This document shows, piece after piece, positions 52,604-63,881 of a stretch of DNA of 64,000 nucleotides. The stretch lies in assembly GCF_020283565.1 (NCBI RefSeq), contig NC_060061.1:25581362-25645361 (forward strand), read 5' to 3'. The position numbers were made by a program, and so were the translations under genes. Under the pieces are notes generated by a model, which saw only the letters and a program-made list of their open reading frames with translations, was not told the DNA's origin and did no database searches. Every line of letters begins with the position of its first letter. Position 1 is the stretch's first letter. This DNA is from Trifolium pratense (lineage: Eukaryota; Streptophyta; Magnoliopsida; Fabales; Fabaceae).

Positions 52604-54745
52604 ATAAGTAAATACTTTTTATTATAAAAGTAAATAAATAAATATTGCATTAAATTATAAATTAATAATATTAAAATAATTATTATTATTATAAGCTATT
52701 AAAACATGCAATACGCTTTTTTTTAGAAAAAATGTGATATGTTGTTAAAATAGTAGAACCATATTATTTAATAAAATATTATAATAATATTAAAATATTT
52801 GAATCTTCTTTGAAAAACACGTTTGTTTAAAAAAAAGGTAAAATCGTAATTATTATTATAAGTTGAAAGATATGATGGAGGCTTGATTTATTGTGGAAAT
52901 GATTGATGATTATATTTGTATGAAGGATATATTTGCAAATATTATAAAGTAGTGTTTAATATAGAAAACATAATAAAGAAACAAATATGCATTAAATGTT
53001 TGTCACTTATTAACACATCAGCAATGTACCGGTACACATCCACATAAGATGTGTACCGAAAAATTCACCACATATCCATTAAATTATACTAAAATAACAA
53101 TTAGTTTAGTAAAAGAAATTCATGAAATTAGTTGAAGAATGAAAAATGAAGTATGTCAAGTGAGTATGAAACTCATAAATAATGAATATACATTTTTGGT
53201 ATTTCCTGACATTGATTTTAACCGATAAAACTATAAATATTATTGCTTCAAAAAAAAAACTTAATTGATTATTTTTGTTTCTCTTGTTCAAGCACCATCG
53301 ACGACCACCACCATCACCACCGGTGGATTTTTGTTTCTCTTGTTCAAGCATCTAGTGTTAGTTTGAATGCTACTAATTCTACTCTTAAGTGGCTTGAAAA
53401 TTGTGAAGCTAATAAATAAAACTCACCCATGAATATTCTTTTTGAAAGATCAAACGGATGCCTTTTCCAAACTAACCCAATCATTATTCATTTGTACCAT
53501 TTTTAATAAAAATGAGAAATGAAGAACAAAATGTCATACCCAAAGAGATAAATGAACAATACCGAGGTAATTTTGATTTTTTTTTAAATAAATAATACAC
53601 TTTAATGATGGCCAATAAATGTGTAAAAAAAAAAACAACAGATATATCGTATTAATATGTGTATAAATATCTTACCCAAAAAAATGTGTATAGATATAGG
53701 TTCCCATAAAAAAAAACCATCCGCCCCGTATTTTTTACGGTTTTAAGTAATTGATTATTTTATTTTATTTTTAACTAAAGTAATTGATTATTAGATGCTC
53801 TTTTGTTTGCAATTAAATTTATGGAAAATATTATTCAAACACAAATTTCTAACAAAAATACAACAAATATACACTTCTTATTTTTTTTTAATATTATTTG
53901 TATGCATTGGAATCCATGTCTGTGAGTGGAGAAAAAGTGATGTCAAATTTTTGTCCCCAAATTTGATGTTGAAATAGCATTCCTCTAAATTTATTGGATA
54001 CAACTAATGGGCAAACATATTACGGGGTCGGCTAACATAATTTAGGGGAGGAACTCTTAGATGGGCACAAACACAAATAAAGTACATTTAACCACACATA
54101 CATAAATAAGAAAAAATAAAAATTAAATAAAATAGTCACATCAATTACTATTAATTAATTATTCCTTTTGTCTTTTAATTTTTTAAAGTGATGTGAGTGT
54201 GCCTAAACAAAAATTATTTATAAAGGTAGATTTAATTTTATTGAATATTTGCTGAGAGAAAGATAATAATTTATTTATATCACAAAATTTAAAAAGTAGA
54301 GTAATGAGAGAAAAACATTTATAAAAAAAATTCAATAGTATAAAATAGGTATATATTGTCAAAAATAATTGGTATATGTAACGTAATGAATAAACAAAAA
54401 TTATGAATTTTTTATATATTAAATTACATTTGGCTATAGATATTAAATATATAAATTCTTGTCCATGACTTTGTAAGGGGCTTTTCGATAGGTATTTAAA
54501 ATTATGAATATTTTGATATAGTTCTTTAATAGTACCTGCAAAAAAAGTGTGTTTTCGTTTTTATGGTTTTATTGAAATTGAGTAAAAAAAATAGTTTTAT
54601 TTAAAATTGGATCGATATAATTCTTTTTACTTTTTATTTTCTTCTTATCACCTCCAAAAATTATTGCATCATGTTGTTAGATGTTGCGACTGGCACCCAC
54701 TGTTCTCTTTGTTTTCTAACTCATATATAATTTTTTTTTGTTGGT

Positions 54746-54823
54746 ACATATTATATTTATTAACAAATCAAAGTTACATCTGCGTTCAACTTCAACTTTG
54801 ATTTGTTAATAAATATAATATGT
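54746..54823. repeat. Perfect 30-bp inverted repeat with 18-base loop
   Basis: Left arm 54746-54775 (ACATATTATATTTATTAACA...), right arm 54794-54823, exactly complementary over 30 bp; loop ACATCTGCGTTCAACTTC. No larger transposon structure surrounds it. Confidence 0.9.
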
Positions 54824-55169
54824 TTATTTTCCTAATTTGTGAATGTGCAAAGTAAATACTATGAGTTGGTTGTATATGAGTAGTCTCTAATAGGTTGACA
54901 CATAGGAAATCTATAAACAAAGAGAATTAAAAAAAAATTTAAATAGGAGTTTGAAACGTGATAAGAAGATCAAAAACTACCAAAATTATGAACATAAAAC
55001 TCAAGAAGTTGTAAACAAATGACACATAAGCAACTGATGTTTGAGAAGATGTCATGTAGGATGAAAACAAAGTTGGCTAAGCAAGAGAATGTCACACAGG
55101 AAAGTTTCTATGAGAAAAAACTTTCAAACATATAATATATATAGATAGATATATATAGATAGATTTGTT

Positions 55170-55299
55170 TTTCCATTTAAGGGATTGACCTCTCCCAACA
55201 AATGTTTTTCCATACGCACCAGTCGGGGATCGAACATAGGACCAAATAATTAAGGGACTCAAGTATCTACCACTTGTGCCACACTATGTTGGTTAAATT
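55170..55299 (-). mobile_element. SINE-like relic
   Basis: The minus strand has GTGTGGCACAAGTGGTAGAT (A-box-like) and TGTTCGATCCCCG (B box) about 45 bp apart, then CCCAACAAATG-complement sequence. No clear tail. Confidence 0.5.
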
Positions 55300-55311
55300 T
55301 CCACTATTTAT

Positions 55312-55398
55312 TTATTTTTGTTTACAATGAGCTGGAAATCGAACACATGACATATAGCATACTACCCAAACCCGTCATCACTAGACCAAACCTAATAA
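55312..55398 (-). mobile_element. SINE-like copy, same family as 16130-16225
   Basis: The minus strand has GGTTTGGTCTAGTGATGACG and GTGTTCGATTTCCAGCTCAT, then TTGTAAACAAAAAT. Confidence 0.5.
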
Positions 55399-56045
55399 CT
55401 TTAAATTTCTACTATTAGATAATATAGATTGTTACTGTAATTAAGGTACTTCCTTATTAATAGCAGTAGATAAATATACTTACCGATAACACAAACAATT
55501 ATGCACTCCTTGTTATTATCGGCTCTTAATCATAGGCAATTGGCTCCCTTATGAATTGGAGTCACAGTTGTAATTTATCTATTTATAGTGATCACTTTGG
55601 CTACTAATCAAGTAAATATAGATTGTTACTTAATATATATATTTATATAATTAAGTTGCTTAATTCCTCCTAATCAAGTAATTATCATTCCTTTTTTTGG
55701 ACAAGAATTATCATTCCTTTTATCTACACCAGGCATGCATTTTTTTAATTTTTTTATAATCTAGTCATGCATTTCACACTTAGTTATATAAAACTTATAA
55801 TTTTGGTATATTTCATAAAATAAAAAAATTATATATAATAGATTGGAAAATATTTATGCGCAAAAAGTAAAAAAGATCAAAAAGTATTTTAAACATTGAT
55901 TCTAGTTTGAAAGGATTATTTAAACAAATAAATTATTAAAAAAAAAAATAACATGTGACAATTAATGTTGCGATTCTATTGCGCGCAATATTGGGAGATA
56001 CTCAATCATTACTGATATTAATGTTCAATCAACGAGGCAAATTAC

Positions 56046-56145
56046 TTACTATTTATAATGTAGTTTGACCTACAGAATTAAGAAACTTATCCCTTTGCAT
56101 CTTTTTCTTTTTTGCTCAAACCCTTTCCATCTTTTTTACATAACA
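56046..56145 (+). promoter_or_regulatory. Candidate core promoter of the GH17 gene
   Basis: TATTTATAATG (about 56050-56060) is a plausible TATA box 86-96 bp before the ATG. A W-box-like TTGACC is at 56065-56070; WRKY control would suit a defence glucanase but its position downstream of the TATA makes this weak. Confidence 0.35.
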
Positions 56146-56209
56146 ATGTTTAAGATGGTTTTCATGTTGTTGCTTCTTGTTCTTCTTGGATTGGAGACAA
56201 TAGGAACAG
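56146..56209 (+). CDS. GH17 endo-1,3-beta-glucosidase, exon 1 (signal peptide)
   Basis: 64 bases encoding MFKMVFMLLLLVLLGLETIG and the first base of the next Ala codon: a textbook secretory signal. Donor CAG|GTACAC. GH17 glucanase genes typically have one intron that interrupts the signal peptide near its end, exactly as here. The joined frame gives 337 residues. Confidence 0.85.
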
Positions 56210-57867
56210 GTACACATCTTGTTTTATGTTGATTTATATTTATATGGTCTTTTTTAATAGGGTCTCCTTCAAGTAGCTTTTCATGTTGATGTCTTTGTAG
56301 GAAAGTTATTTATAAGTACATATAGAATACAAAAGTTATATATGTTTTAATTTTACATTAAGCGATTTTTGGTTATATATGTAAAACTTACAAAAGATAT
56401 AGAGTTAAATAATTTTTTATGAGAAATTTTTACTTTTTATCATGTAAACATATTTTTTCTGTTAGGATTTACTATACATACATCCACAGTGTAATTTTTG
56501 TTTTTTTATACATACATTCAATCAAATGATACTACTTTTTAAGTTAATTCTTGTCAAATATCTCTACGGATTATATTCATATGTAAAAAATAAGTTAGAA
56601 CATATGTAAAAAATAATTTGATTTTCATCTCTTGTTTTTATCTCTATGAAATTACTGTTGGTGACTTTATAAATTAGGTAAACTTGGATACTTACTTTTT
56701 ATCTTGTAAAAAAAAGTTTGATTTTCATCCTTTCAAAAACATTTTTTTCTTATTTACAATGGAGCTTTGGATCAAATCCAAAACATTTAGCATAATACCT
56801 AAACCTCTAGCCACTAAAACTTCCAAAAACATTTTGTTAATATTATTCATGACCTTATAAAATAAGTAAACTTTGATACTTACTCTTTTTACTTCCCTAA
56901 ATTTGGGGATTTGGAGAGAATGAAAGAAAGATTTATTGTTTAAAATTTTATTACATTCTATTTCAAAAAAAAAAAAAATTACATTCATAAAATATCCTCA
57001 AATTTTTTTTTTGACATAGAAAATATCCTCAACTTTATTTTAAAATTCTAAATTTATTCTTATTCATTTCATTTGTCTTACCGTTTCTTCTCTTTTTTTG
57101 CACCTATTTGCATCGTCACCTTCATGTGTATATTATTGCGCACTTATATTTTTTGGCAACATGCACTCTTATATTTTGTTGTCATGCTAATTTCCTGTTT
57201 TTGGTATGGCTCCTAATTTTTTATTACTTTTCTTCAAATTTATTTTATGTTTTTTTTTTTCTACAAGTTATATATATATTTTTTTTTTACAATTACAAGT
57301 TATATATTTTAGTCTTACTATAATTGAAATTTTTGTTATGTACAAGACAATTCTTATTATTTAACTTGTTGATTAATAGTAAATATTTACCTTACTAAAT
57401 TTCATATTAAAGTTAAAAAAAGAAAAAGAAAAAAAAAAAGAATAGAATAGAAATGTACAGAGAAAAGGAAAACAAATGTCAAATTTATATATCAAACTAA
57501 ACCCAATAGACCCGTGTGAATGCACAAATATTTTGTTAGTTTATTATATACGGAGTATTTATTGTTGAGAAATATTGTTAGAACCAAACAGACTCTATTG
57601 AATTTTTCTTTTTTAATTTCTTCTCTATCTTTTTACTGGAATCACATGCTAAATGTAACACCACACACACATATTCATTATTTTCTTATACAACACACAT
57701 TCATTATTTGTTACCTATATAAGCTGTCCAAATGACCTTCCATTAGACACATAATTAGTTAATGGATCTCTTACAACATAAGGACTAAAAATAATAATTT
57801 CACAAAAAAACATTTTACTATTGCTATATATATATTTGACTCATGCTATTATTTTCATCTAATGCAG
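56210..57867 (+). other. GH17 intron (1658 bp, phase 1)
   Basis: GT...TCTAATGCAG boundaries. AT-rich; contains a SINE relic on the minus strand at 56748-56826 and long T-runs. An alternative acceptor three bases downstream (GCAGCAG) would remove one Ala. Confidence 0.8.
56748..56826 (-). mobile_element. SINE-like relic in the GH17 intron
   Basis: The minus strand has TTTTAGTGGCTAGAGGTTTA and TTTGATCCAAAGCTCCATTG, then TAAATAAG, matching the family at 16130 and 55312. Confidence 0.45.
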
Positions 57868-58817
57868 CAGCACAATCAATAGGAGTATGCTACGGGCAAG
57901 TAGGAAATAACTTACCTTCTGCTAAAGAAGTAATAGATCTTTACAAAACAAATAACATTGGAAAAATGAGAATATATAATCCTAATCAAGAAACCTTGCA
58001 AGCCCTAGGAGGTTCTAACATAGAACTTGTCATTGGGGTCCCTAATGAAGAAATTCAATCAATAGCTAATGATGTTTCATCAGCTACTAATTGGGTCCAA
58101 AACAATATACTAAAATATTCTCAAAATGTCAATTTTAAGTACATTGTTGTTGGAAATGAAATAGATCCTAGTAAAGATGCAACATCACAATTTGTTCTAC
58201 ATGCAATGGAAAACATTTATACATCACTTGCATCTTCAAATCTACAAAATCAAATTAAGGTTTCAACAGCTATACACATGGCCCTATTGGGAAGTTCATA
58301 TCCTCCATCAACAGGAGCATTTAGTTCTTCTTCAATTTCATACATAACTCCAATAGTTAACTTTCTTGCTAGGAACGGTGCACCACTTCTTGCTAATGTG
58401 TATACCTATTTTGCTTATATTGGTAATAAACAAGACATTCCTCTTGACTATGCTCTTTTTAAGCAACAAGGAATCAATGATGTTGGGTACCAAAATCTCT
58501 TTGATGCACAATTAGATTCGATATACGCTGCTCTTGAGAAAGTTGGAGGTTCGAATGTGAAGATAATTGTGTCTGAGACTGGGTGGCCATCTGTGGGCGA
58601 AGATAGCGCCACAACTGGCAATGCTGCTACATATTATGCTAATTTGATCAGTCATGTTAAGAGCGGAAATGGGACTCCTATGAGACCTGGTCAAGCTATT
58701 GAGGCATACTTGTTTGCATTGTTTGATGAAAATCAGAAACCTGGAGCAGCAACTGAACAACACTTTGGACTCTTTAATCCTAACAAATCACCTAAATATC
58801 AATTAGGTTTTCTTTGA
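57868..58817 (+). CDS. Glucan endo-1,3-beta-glucosidase (GH17, PR-2 type), exon 2
   Basis: Hydrolyses internal beta-1,3 bonds of callose and fungal wall glucan. Mature enzyme should begin QSIGVCYG (Q24). The proton donor lies in YIVVGNEIDP (E119 of the joined protein) and the nucleophile in IIVSETGWPS (E258); both are intact. The chain ends ...SPKYQLGFL without a CBM43 domain, GPI signal or vacuolar extension, so a secreted apoplastic enzyme is likely. Length 337 fits the family. This is the best-supported host gene of the window and appears intact. Substrate and defence role are family inference. Confidence 0.95.
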
Positions 58818-59070
58818 ATAAATTGATATTTAAATTAGGTTTTCTAGTTTATTTATGAATAAGTGTGTCATGTATGTATGCACATGTTGGTTCTGTTTGC
58901 AATGTTTATATCCATTTGAACTAAATAAATGAAATATGATCTTTTTTTGGTTACATGAAGAGAAAAATCAAATATGATCTAGTGTTTATACTTTACTTTA
59001 TCTAGTTTTGGTTTACTAAATAAATTCCCCTCTCTATTTTTTGTTTGTGTTATGTTATTGTGAAAATTGT

Positions 59071-59229
59071 AATTGGGTTCGAGTGGTTAATGAGATTTTC
59101 TTAGAACAAATTGTTTGGGAGAATCCGAGTTCGATTTTCTGGTGGAAACAATATTTTGCCCGACTTTACTTATCTCGCAGCCGAACTCTAAATTATCGTT
59201 GTTCCCTTTCCCGAGAACCAAAGAGTTAA
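59071..59229 (+). mobile_element. tRNA-derived SINE-like copy
   Basis: TTGGGTTCGAGTGGTTAATG (A box) and CCGAGTTCGATTTTC (B box), then body with CTCGCAGCCGAACTC and TTTCCCGAGAACCAAAGAGT. 250 bp downstream of the GH17 stop; no other feature between. Confidence 0.6.
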
Positions 59230-59508
59230 TCAATATATCAAGATTTTTTTATAAGTCATATAAAAATATATAATGTGAAATAAAAGTTAAAGATTATACT
59301 TTCAATTGTTAGAATATCCTTGATAACTTTTAATTCTTCAAATGAATTTCACTATCAAGATCATAAGAGCATAAATGGTTGTTTAATGCAATTTCATGAT
59401 TTTTTATTCTTTATTATTCGGTATATATTTGTTTTACAAGAATAACGTATTCATTTAAATAAACATGTATTTTATCATGTCAATATCAATTGTGCACCAA
59501 ACACAGGA

Positions 59509-60672
59509 TAAAACGTCACACTTAACACGTAAAAAAGCTCCATTGTTATGTAAAATGATATATAGATTAGTCAAAGGCCAAGTAAAATGATAGAAGAATA
59601 CTATAAGGGCCCGTTTGGTGGACAGGATAAGAGACATGATAGGATAATTGTATCATATCCTGTGGCAATCTAGTGTTTGATGACACAACAGGATATGATA
59701 AGTTAATCCTAAAGATTATCCTATCATGTCTCTCTAGTTATAATTCATCCTAAAGATTATTCTATCTTGTCTCTCTATAGTTATAATTCATCCTAAAGAT
59801 TATCCTATTCTGAATTTGAGTTGAGTTACCAGCAGGATAGGATAAGAAGAAGAAAAATTACTGATTTATTCTATAAAACATATTTTAAAATAAATAAAAT
59901 AAAATATAAATAATAAAATAATTAATTTTTAAATATATATGTGATTTTCTCACAGGGTTGATTTTGTAATTAATATATTCTAAAAAATCAAAATTTTACT
60001 AAAATTACAATATTTTAAAGTAAAATAATTATTAAAAAATTGAAAAATATGGATATTAATTTAAATTTTATAAAAAATTAAATATAATTCTTTTGCAATC
60101 GTAGTTTTATTATTTACGTATGAGATATATCATATATTTATTTGGCTTATCTAACATGTATATTTTATTGAGTTATTTATTTGATCATGATTCATATAAA
60201 AAATTAAACTTGATTATTTTCTCATGATTTTTATTTGAAATTATAAAGTTATTTGAATACTTATTTATATTTTTTATTTATAAAATTCAAAGTATTACAA
60301 AATAATTTTAAAAAAATAACAATTGTTTTACAAGAGTGACTTTATCATTTAAATTGTTATATATCTTATCATATTATTATGAGCAAATATGTATTAAAAA
60401 CAAGATATAATAGTTACATTGTTTGTTATCCTGTGTGCACCAAACACAGGATACGATAACTGAGGATAACTGTTATCTTGCTGATATCTTATCATATCCT
60501 TATTCTGTTTTATATCATATCTTGTCATTATCCTATCCTGCGCACCAAACGGACCATTATGAGAATTGAGTAAATCATAGAATGCCATCTAAGGAGGCGA
60601 TAAATCATATAATGTAATGTAGGAAATGGTTCATAAGAGAGAAACTCTCAAACATATAATATATAGATTTAT
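59509..60672. repeat. Duplicated segment, copy 1 (hosts the 950-bp MITE)
   Basis: Sequence 59509-59606 plus 60557-60672 recurs at 60706-60761 and 61660-61823: shared phrases CGTAAAAAA-CTCCATTGTTAT, TTAGTCAAAGGCCAAGTAAA, GAATTGAGTAAATCATAGAA and GAGAAACTCTCAAACATATA. Copy 1 is interrupted by the GGGCCCGTTTGG element. Confidence 0.75.
59607..60556. mobile_element. TIR element about 950 bp (MITE)
   Basis: Left end GGGCCCGTTTGGTGGACAGG, right end complement TGGTCCGTTTGGTGCGCAGG. Internal subterminal repeats of ATCCTATC/GATAGGAT; near the left, two to three tandem copies of a 44-bp unit with AATTCATCCTAAAGATTAT. No ORF. The GGGCC(C/T)GTTTGG end resembles Tourist/hAT-type MITEs, but no target duplication could be fixed. 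Confidence 0.7.
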
Positions 60673-60705
60673 TATATTTGATTATGTATTGATTACATAT
60701 CCAAA

Positions 60706-61823
60706 ATAAAACATTACACTTAATACGTAAAAAAAACTCCATTGTTATGTATATATAAAATGGCTTAAATGTAGTTTTACCCCCCTGTTTTGAAAAATTC
60801 GAAATTTTACCCCCCTATTTTATATTTTGTTGGACCCCCCCCCCCCCCCCACCAACCAAAATTCTGCACAAAATCTGTTTCTGAACCACAAGTTCAAAGC
60901 TTCGCACATAACTCAATTTGGATCAATAATTTATCAAATTGATACCGTAACGACCGCAATCGAGTTAGTTTTCCACATAATCAATATCCACTAAATTTGG
61001 AGTTACAGAGAGAGATTAATTACTGTTTTAGAAGGTCTGTCCAAATTAATTATCGTATGAAACTACTACTGGTATTTTCGTCATGTCTCTCACCCTGTAG
61101 CTCATTTTTTAATAGTATTTACATGTATGGAATGCTAACGAAATTAACCTTGTTGAAAATTCAATTTCGTCAAATTTTACGATGCATTCGGTAGACGATG
61201 TTGAATTTGAAGATCACAAGTAGATTTCTGCAGAATTAGTAATTGGACAGACATTCACTAAAAATGTAATTAGTCTCTCTCTGTAACTCCAAATTTAGTG
61301 GGGTTTGATTTTGTGGAAAGCTAAATCGATTACGGTCATTTTGGTATCAGTTTTGTGAATTATTAATCCAAATTGAGTTATGTGCGAAGCTTTCAAGTTG
61401 AGACTCGAAAGCAGATTTTGTGCAGAATTTAGGAGGACAAAATCTAAAAAAAATTAAAATTGGAGGGGTAAAATTCCGGATTTTAAAATAGGGGGTAAAA
61501 TTCTGATTTTTTCAAAAGGGGAGGGGGAGTAAAACTGCATTTAAACCATATAAAATTAATTATTATATAATTATTTATATTTGAATTTGAATTATTTCCT
61601 TTTTAATTTATTTTTAATACGATTTATAAACAATAATTGATAAATGGTTGAATTTCCAAATTAGTCAAAGGCCAAGTAAAAAGATAGAATAATACTCTAA
61701 TAGGTTGCCACATAGGAATTGAGTAAATCATAGAATGCCACCTAAGGAAGCGATAAATCATAAAATGTCATGTAGGAAATGGTTCACGAGAGAGAAACTC
61801 TCAAACATATAATATATAGATTA
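60706..61823. repeat. Duplicated segment, copy 2 (hosts the 786-bp foldback element)
   Basis: Second copy of the segment above, interrupted instead by a foldback element at 60762-61547. At the site where copy 1 holds its MITE, copy 2 reads ATACTCTAATAGGTTGCCAC and is uninterrupted. Confidence 0.75.
60762..61547. mobile_element. Mutator-like foldback element, 786 bp
   Basis: Ends GGCTTAAATGTAGTTTTAC and complement GGTTTAAATGCAGTTTTAC. A perfect 9-bp target duplication ATAAAAT-type, ATATAAAAT, flanks it (60753-60761, 61548-61556); 9 bp is the Mutator length. The arms stay complementary for several hundred bp (AATTTGGAGTTACAGAGAGA and its complement inside), so it can fold on itself. Includes a C-run at 60835-60850. 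No ORF. Confidence 0.85.
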
Positions 61824-62029
61824 TTATATGGTGATAGAATGGTAGTATAAATATAAATGTACAATGGTTGTGTTTTTTTACTAAGTGTCCTAATAACATT
61901 AGTCATGTTTTTCCGGCGGATGTTTTGGGAATCGCGACCTCTCATTTAGTTCCTTTGTATAGTTATTTTCTTTTGGGCTTAGTTTCTCCTTTTTTACCAC
62001 AAAAAAAAAATGATATTACCAATAATCTT

Positions 62030-62720
62030 GTACTGTGTGGAGTAAACGAATAAGCAACTAAATCAAAATTGAATGAACAATTAAACACAAAAGCTAAAAC
62101 TATGAAAGCGATAAAGAACACGATGAAATTATTTATCCAGTTCGATTAAAATCAACCTACTCTGGGGGAGAGAGAGCTCTCCGTTCCACCGTCGATAGAA
62201 AACTTGATTACAATGAGATTCACCACAAGAGTTACAAGATTTAGAGTTTTCCTCAATCTACCCTTTTCCCGAATCTCTTCCTGTGACCAAGAGATTCAAT
62301 CAATAAGTGTTTACAACGTGTTACAATCACTTACTCAACCCTAGAGATTACCTAAGAGAAACGCTCTAACACTCTAATCTTAACGTTGGATGATGAACCC
62401 TAAAAAAACCACTTTCTCTCTCTTCCTCTCTCTCACGGCTGCAACAAATGAAGCAGCAGCAATATATACTCCCGACCACGCAATGCGCAGAGGTCAGCGC
62501 GCCTTGCGCTACAACCAGAAACTCCCGGCCAAGACAGGAGCACAATGGTGCCTTGCGCCATGGAGACCGCGCGCCGTGCCGAAACCAGATGCTCACATAT
62601 ATCCAAACCTTGCAGCCCAAGGCCCCTTGCGCCACGAAGCCTTCGTGCCGCGCCAACACCAGAACCAAAACCTGTTTTCTGCATCATCGATTCAAAGGCA
62701 AATTCCAACAGATATAACTC
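62030..62720. repeat. Probable LTR or solo-LTR fragment
   Basis: Composition differs sharply from the AT-rich flanks. TTATCCAGTTCGATTAAAAT and CCTACTCTGGGGGAGAGAGA are phrases I associate with legume copia LTRs, followed by a GCGC-rich stretch (GCGCAGAGGTCAGCGCGCCT). Neither clean ends nor a target duplication were found. Several overlapping short ORFs here on both strands look spurious. Confidence 0.4.
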
Positions 62721-62978
62721 ATATTGAGATCCAAGTATGGATTTGCTGAATAAATTATTTTGTTAGTATTATTTTTGTCATGAATTATATTGAGATCTAA
62801 TGCATTGATATATTGGTGATAATTGGCTGAGTTATGATTTAGATATGAACTATAGTTTCAGTACAGCAATATTTATTTATTTTTGGTAGAAATTTCAGTA
62901 CAGCAATATTACTACCAAATAAAACTAATTGTTCATCTAATAATATTATAATAACTTAAGACTTAAGAGGTAAAATTA

Positions 62979-63202
62979 TTAATTTGATCCACTTGATTTT
63001 TCAGCTAGAATTGCATTGTATTCCTCTCTCAGACTGTTATATTTCTGGCTTAATGCATTGAAACTTTCCATTTTGTCCCCTGTGGCCTCTTTCTTTTCCA
63101 AACGCTGCTCTGCTGATGCAATCTGTTTCTTCAGCTCTTGAATTTTGGAACTTTTTTCATCATGTTCTTTTTGTAACACTTCCAACTCTGTCAACTTTGC
63201 TC
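62979..63202 (-). CDS. Small coiled-coil protein, last exon
   Basis: I do not recognise the protein. After acceptor TTGATTAG|GA it encodes AKLTELEVLQKEHDEKSSKI... and ends ...LAEKSSGSN: one continuous Lys/Glu-rich coiled coil of about 60 residues. Joined to the upstream exon it gives 85 residues from the ATG at 63736-63738. Composition is host-like and the exon borders are clean, so this is probably a real gene. Confidence 0.7.
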
Positions 63203-63704
63203 CTAATCAAATTCCCATCAAATTATTTTTTTTTTTGTTAATAGAGATGGGATACATTAATTATTGGGGCACTATAAAAAAGAAAAATTTGTATTGAAAA
63301 TTGTATTTTTCATATTTTAAAGTGTTACTACAAAAAATTTATGATAATTTTACTATATTAAATTTTCTTAATTAGTGTTCGAGAACATTTTTTTTTTTGA
63401 CTTGGTGTTCCGAGAATATTAGTTAGTAGGACTGTATTTTCCTAAAAATTAGGACTTGATTTTTCTTTGGAAATATCTTAAATAGTAACAAATCAAATAT
63501 TTTTTTTCTAATTCATTATTTCACACAAAACATATCTTGACAAATTAATGCTATATATAACTCTTGAGAAAATAAATAAATAATGTGAAAAGATGGTGTC
63601 ATATTTGTTGAAAAAAAAAAAAAAAACAACTATTTAAGAGACAAAAAGAAATGCTAGAAAACTTTACAGTGAAAATTGAAAAAAAAAAAAAAAAAAAAAA
63701 AAAC

Positions 63705-63752
63705 CTGCAGCTGTATTATTTGAGCTACCTCCTTCCATGGCTTCTCCAGCTA
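63705..63752 (-). CDS. Small coiled-coil protein, upstream exon with candidate start
   Basis: Minus-strand exon between acceptor TGTGCAG|TA and donor CTGCAG|GTTTTT. ATG at 63738-63736 opens MEGGSSNNTAA and splices in phase 1 to the last exon. The frame is also open upstream (AGEA before the Met), so coding could continue into an exon beyond the window. The intervening intron (63203-63704) has a 26-base A-run next to the donor on the plus strand. Confidence 0.6.
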
Positions 63753-63881
63753 CTGCACATTACAACATTTCAATGTATATAAGTTGCCATTGTTCAAACA
63801 TCAAACACACATTAGCTCTGACTCCAACTTATTATAGTTAAACAAGGACATGCACAACAAAGAACATGAATATAAAAACAT

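Larger units (their letters stand above)
21855..53069. mobile_element. Long-inverted-repeat DNA element B, split by the Tat retrotransposon
   Basis: Left end GGTGAACACTTCGGTACACA (21855), right end matching its complement (…TGTGTACCGAAAAATTCACC, ending 53069). The arms are about 1 kb and share sequence with element A (for example the stretch around 22590-22870 versus 17187-17500). Native sequence is 21855-24641 plus 52609-53069, about 3.2 kb. A flanking repeat ACATA (21850-21854, 53070-53074) is a possible 5-bp duplication. The centre (about 22880-24100) is itself made of inverted copies of a sequence with TCAATTAGGTCAAGTTGAAC. There is no coding capacity. Confidence 0.65.
53070..56040. other. 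AT-rich intergenic region
   Basis: No ORF that looks real. Contains the perfect hairpin at 54746-54823 and two SINE relics (55170-55299, 55312-55398). 54885-55145 is distantly similar to the duplicated segment at 59.5-61.8 kb (CTAATAGGTTG-CACATAGGAA and AAACATATAATATATA). Confidence 0.6.

Noticed and set aside
53106..53351. 81-aa minus-strand ORF with GGDGGGRR
   Set aside because: Comes from a short CCACCATCACCAC repeat in AT-rich DNA.
62366..62749. Overlapping ORFs of up to 119 aa on both strands
   Set aside because: Arise from one GC-richer LTR-like stretch open in several frames; none has a motif.
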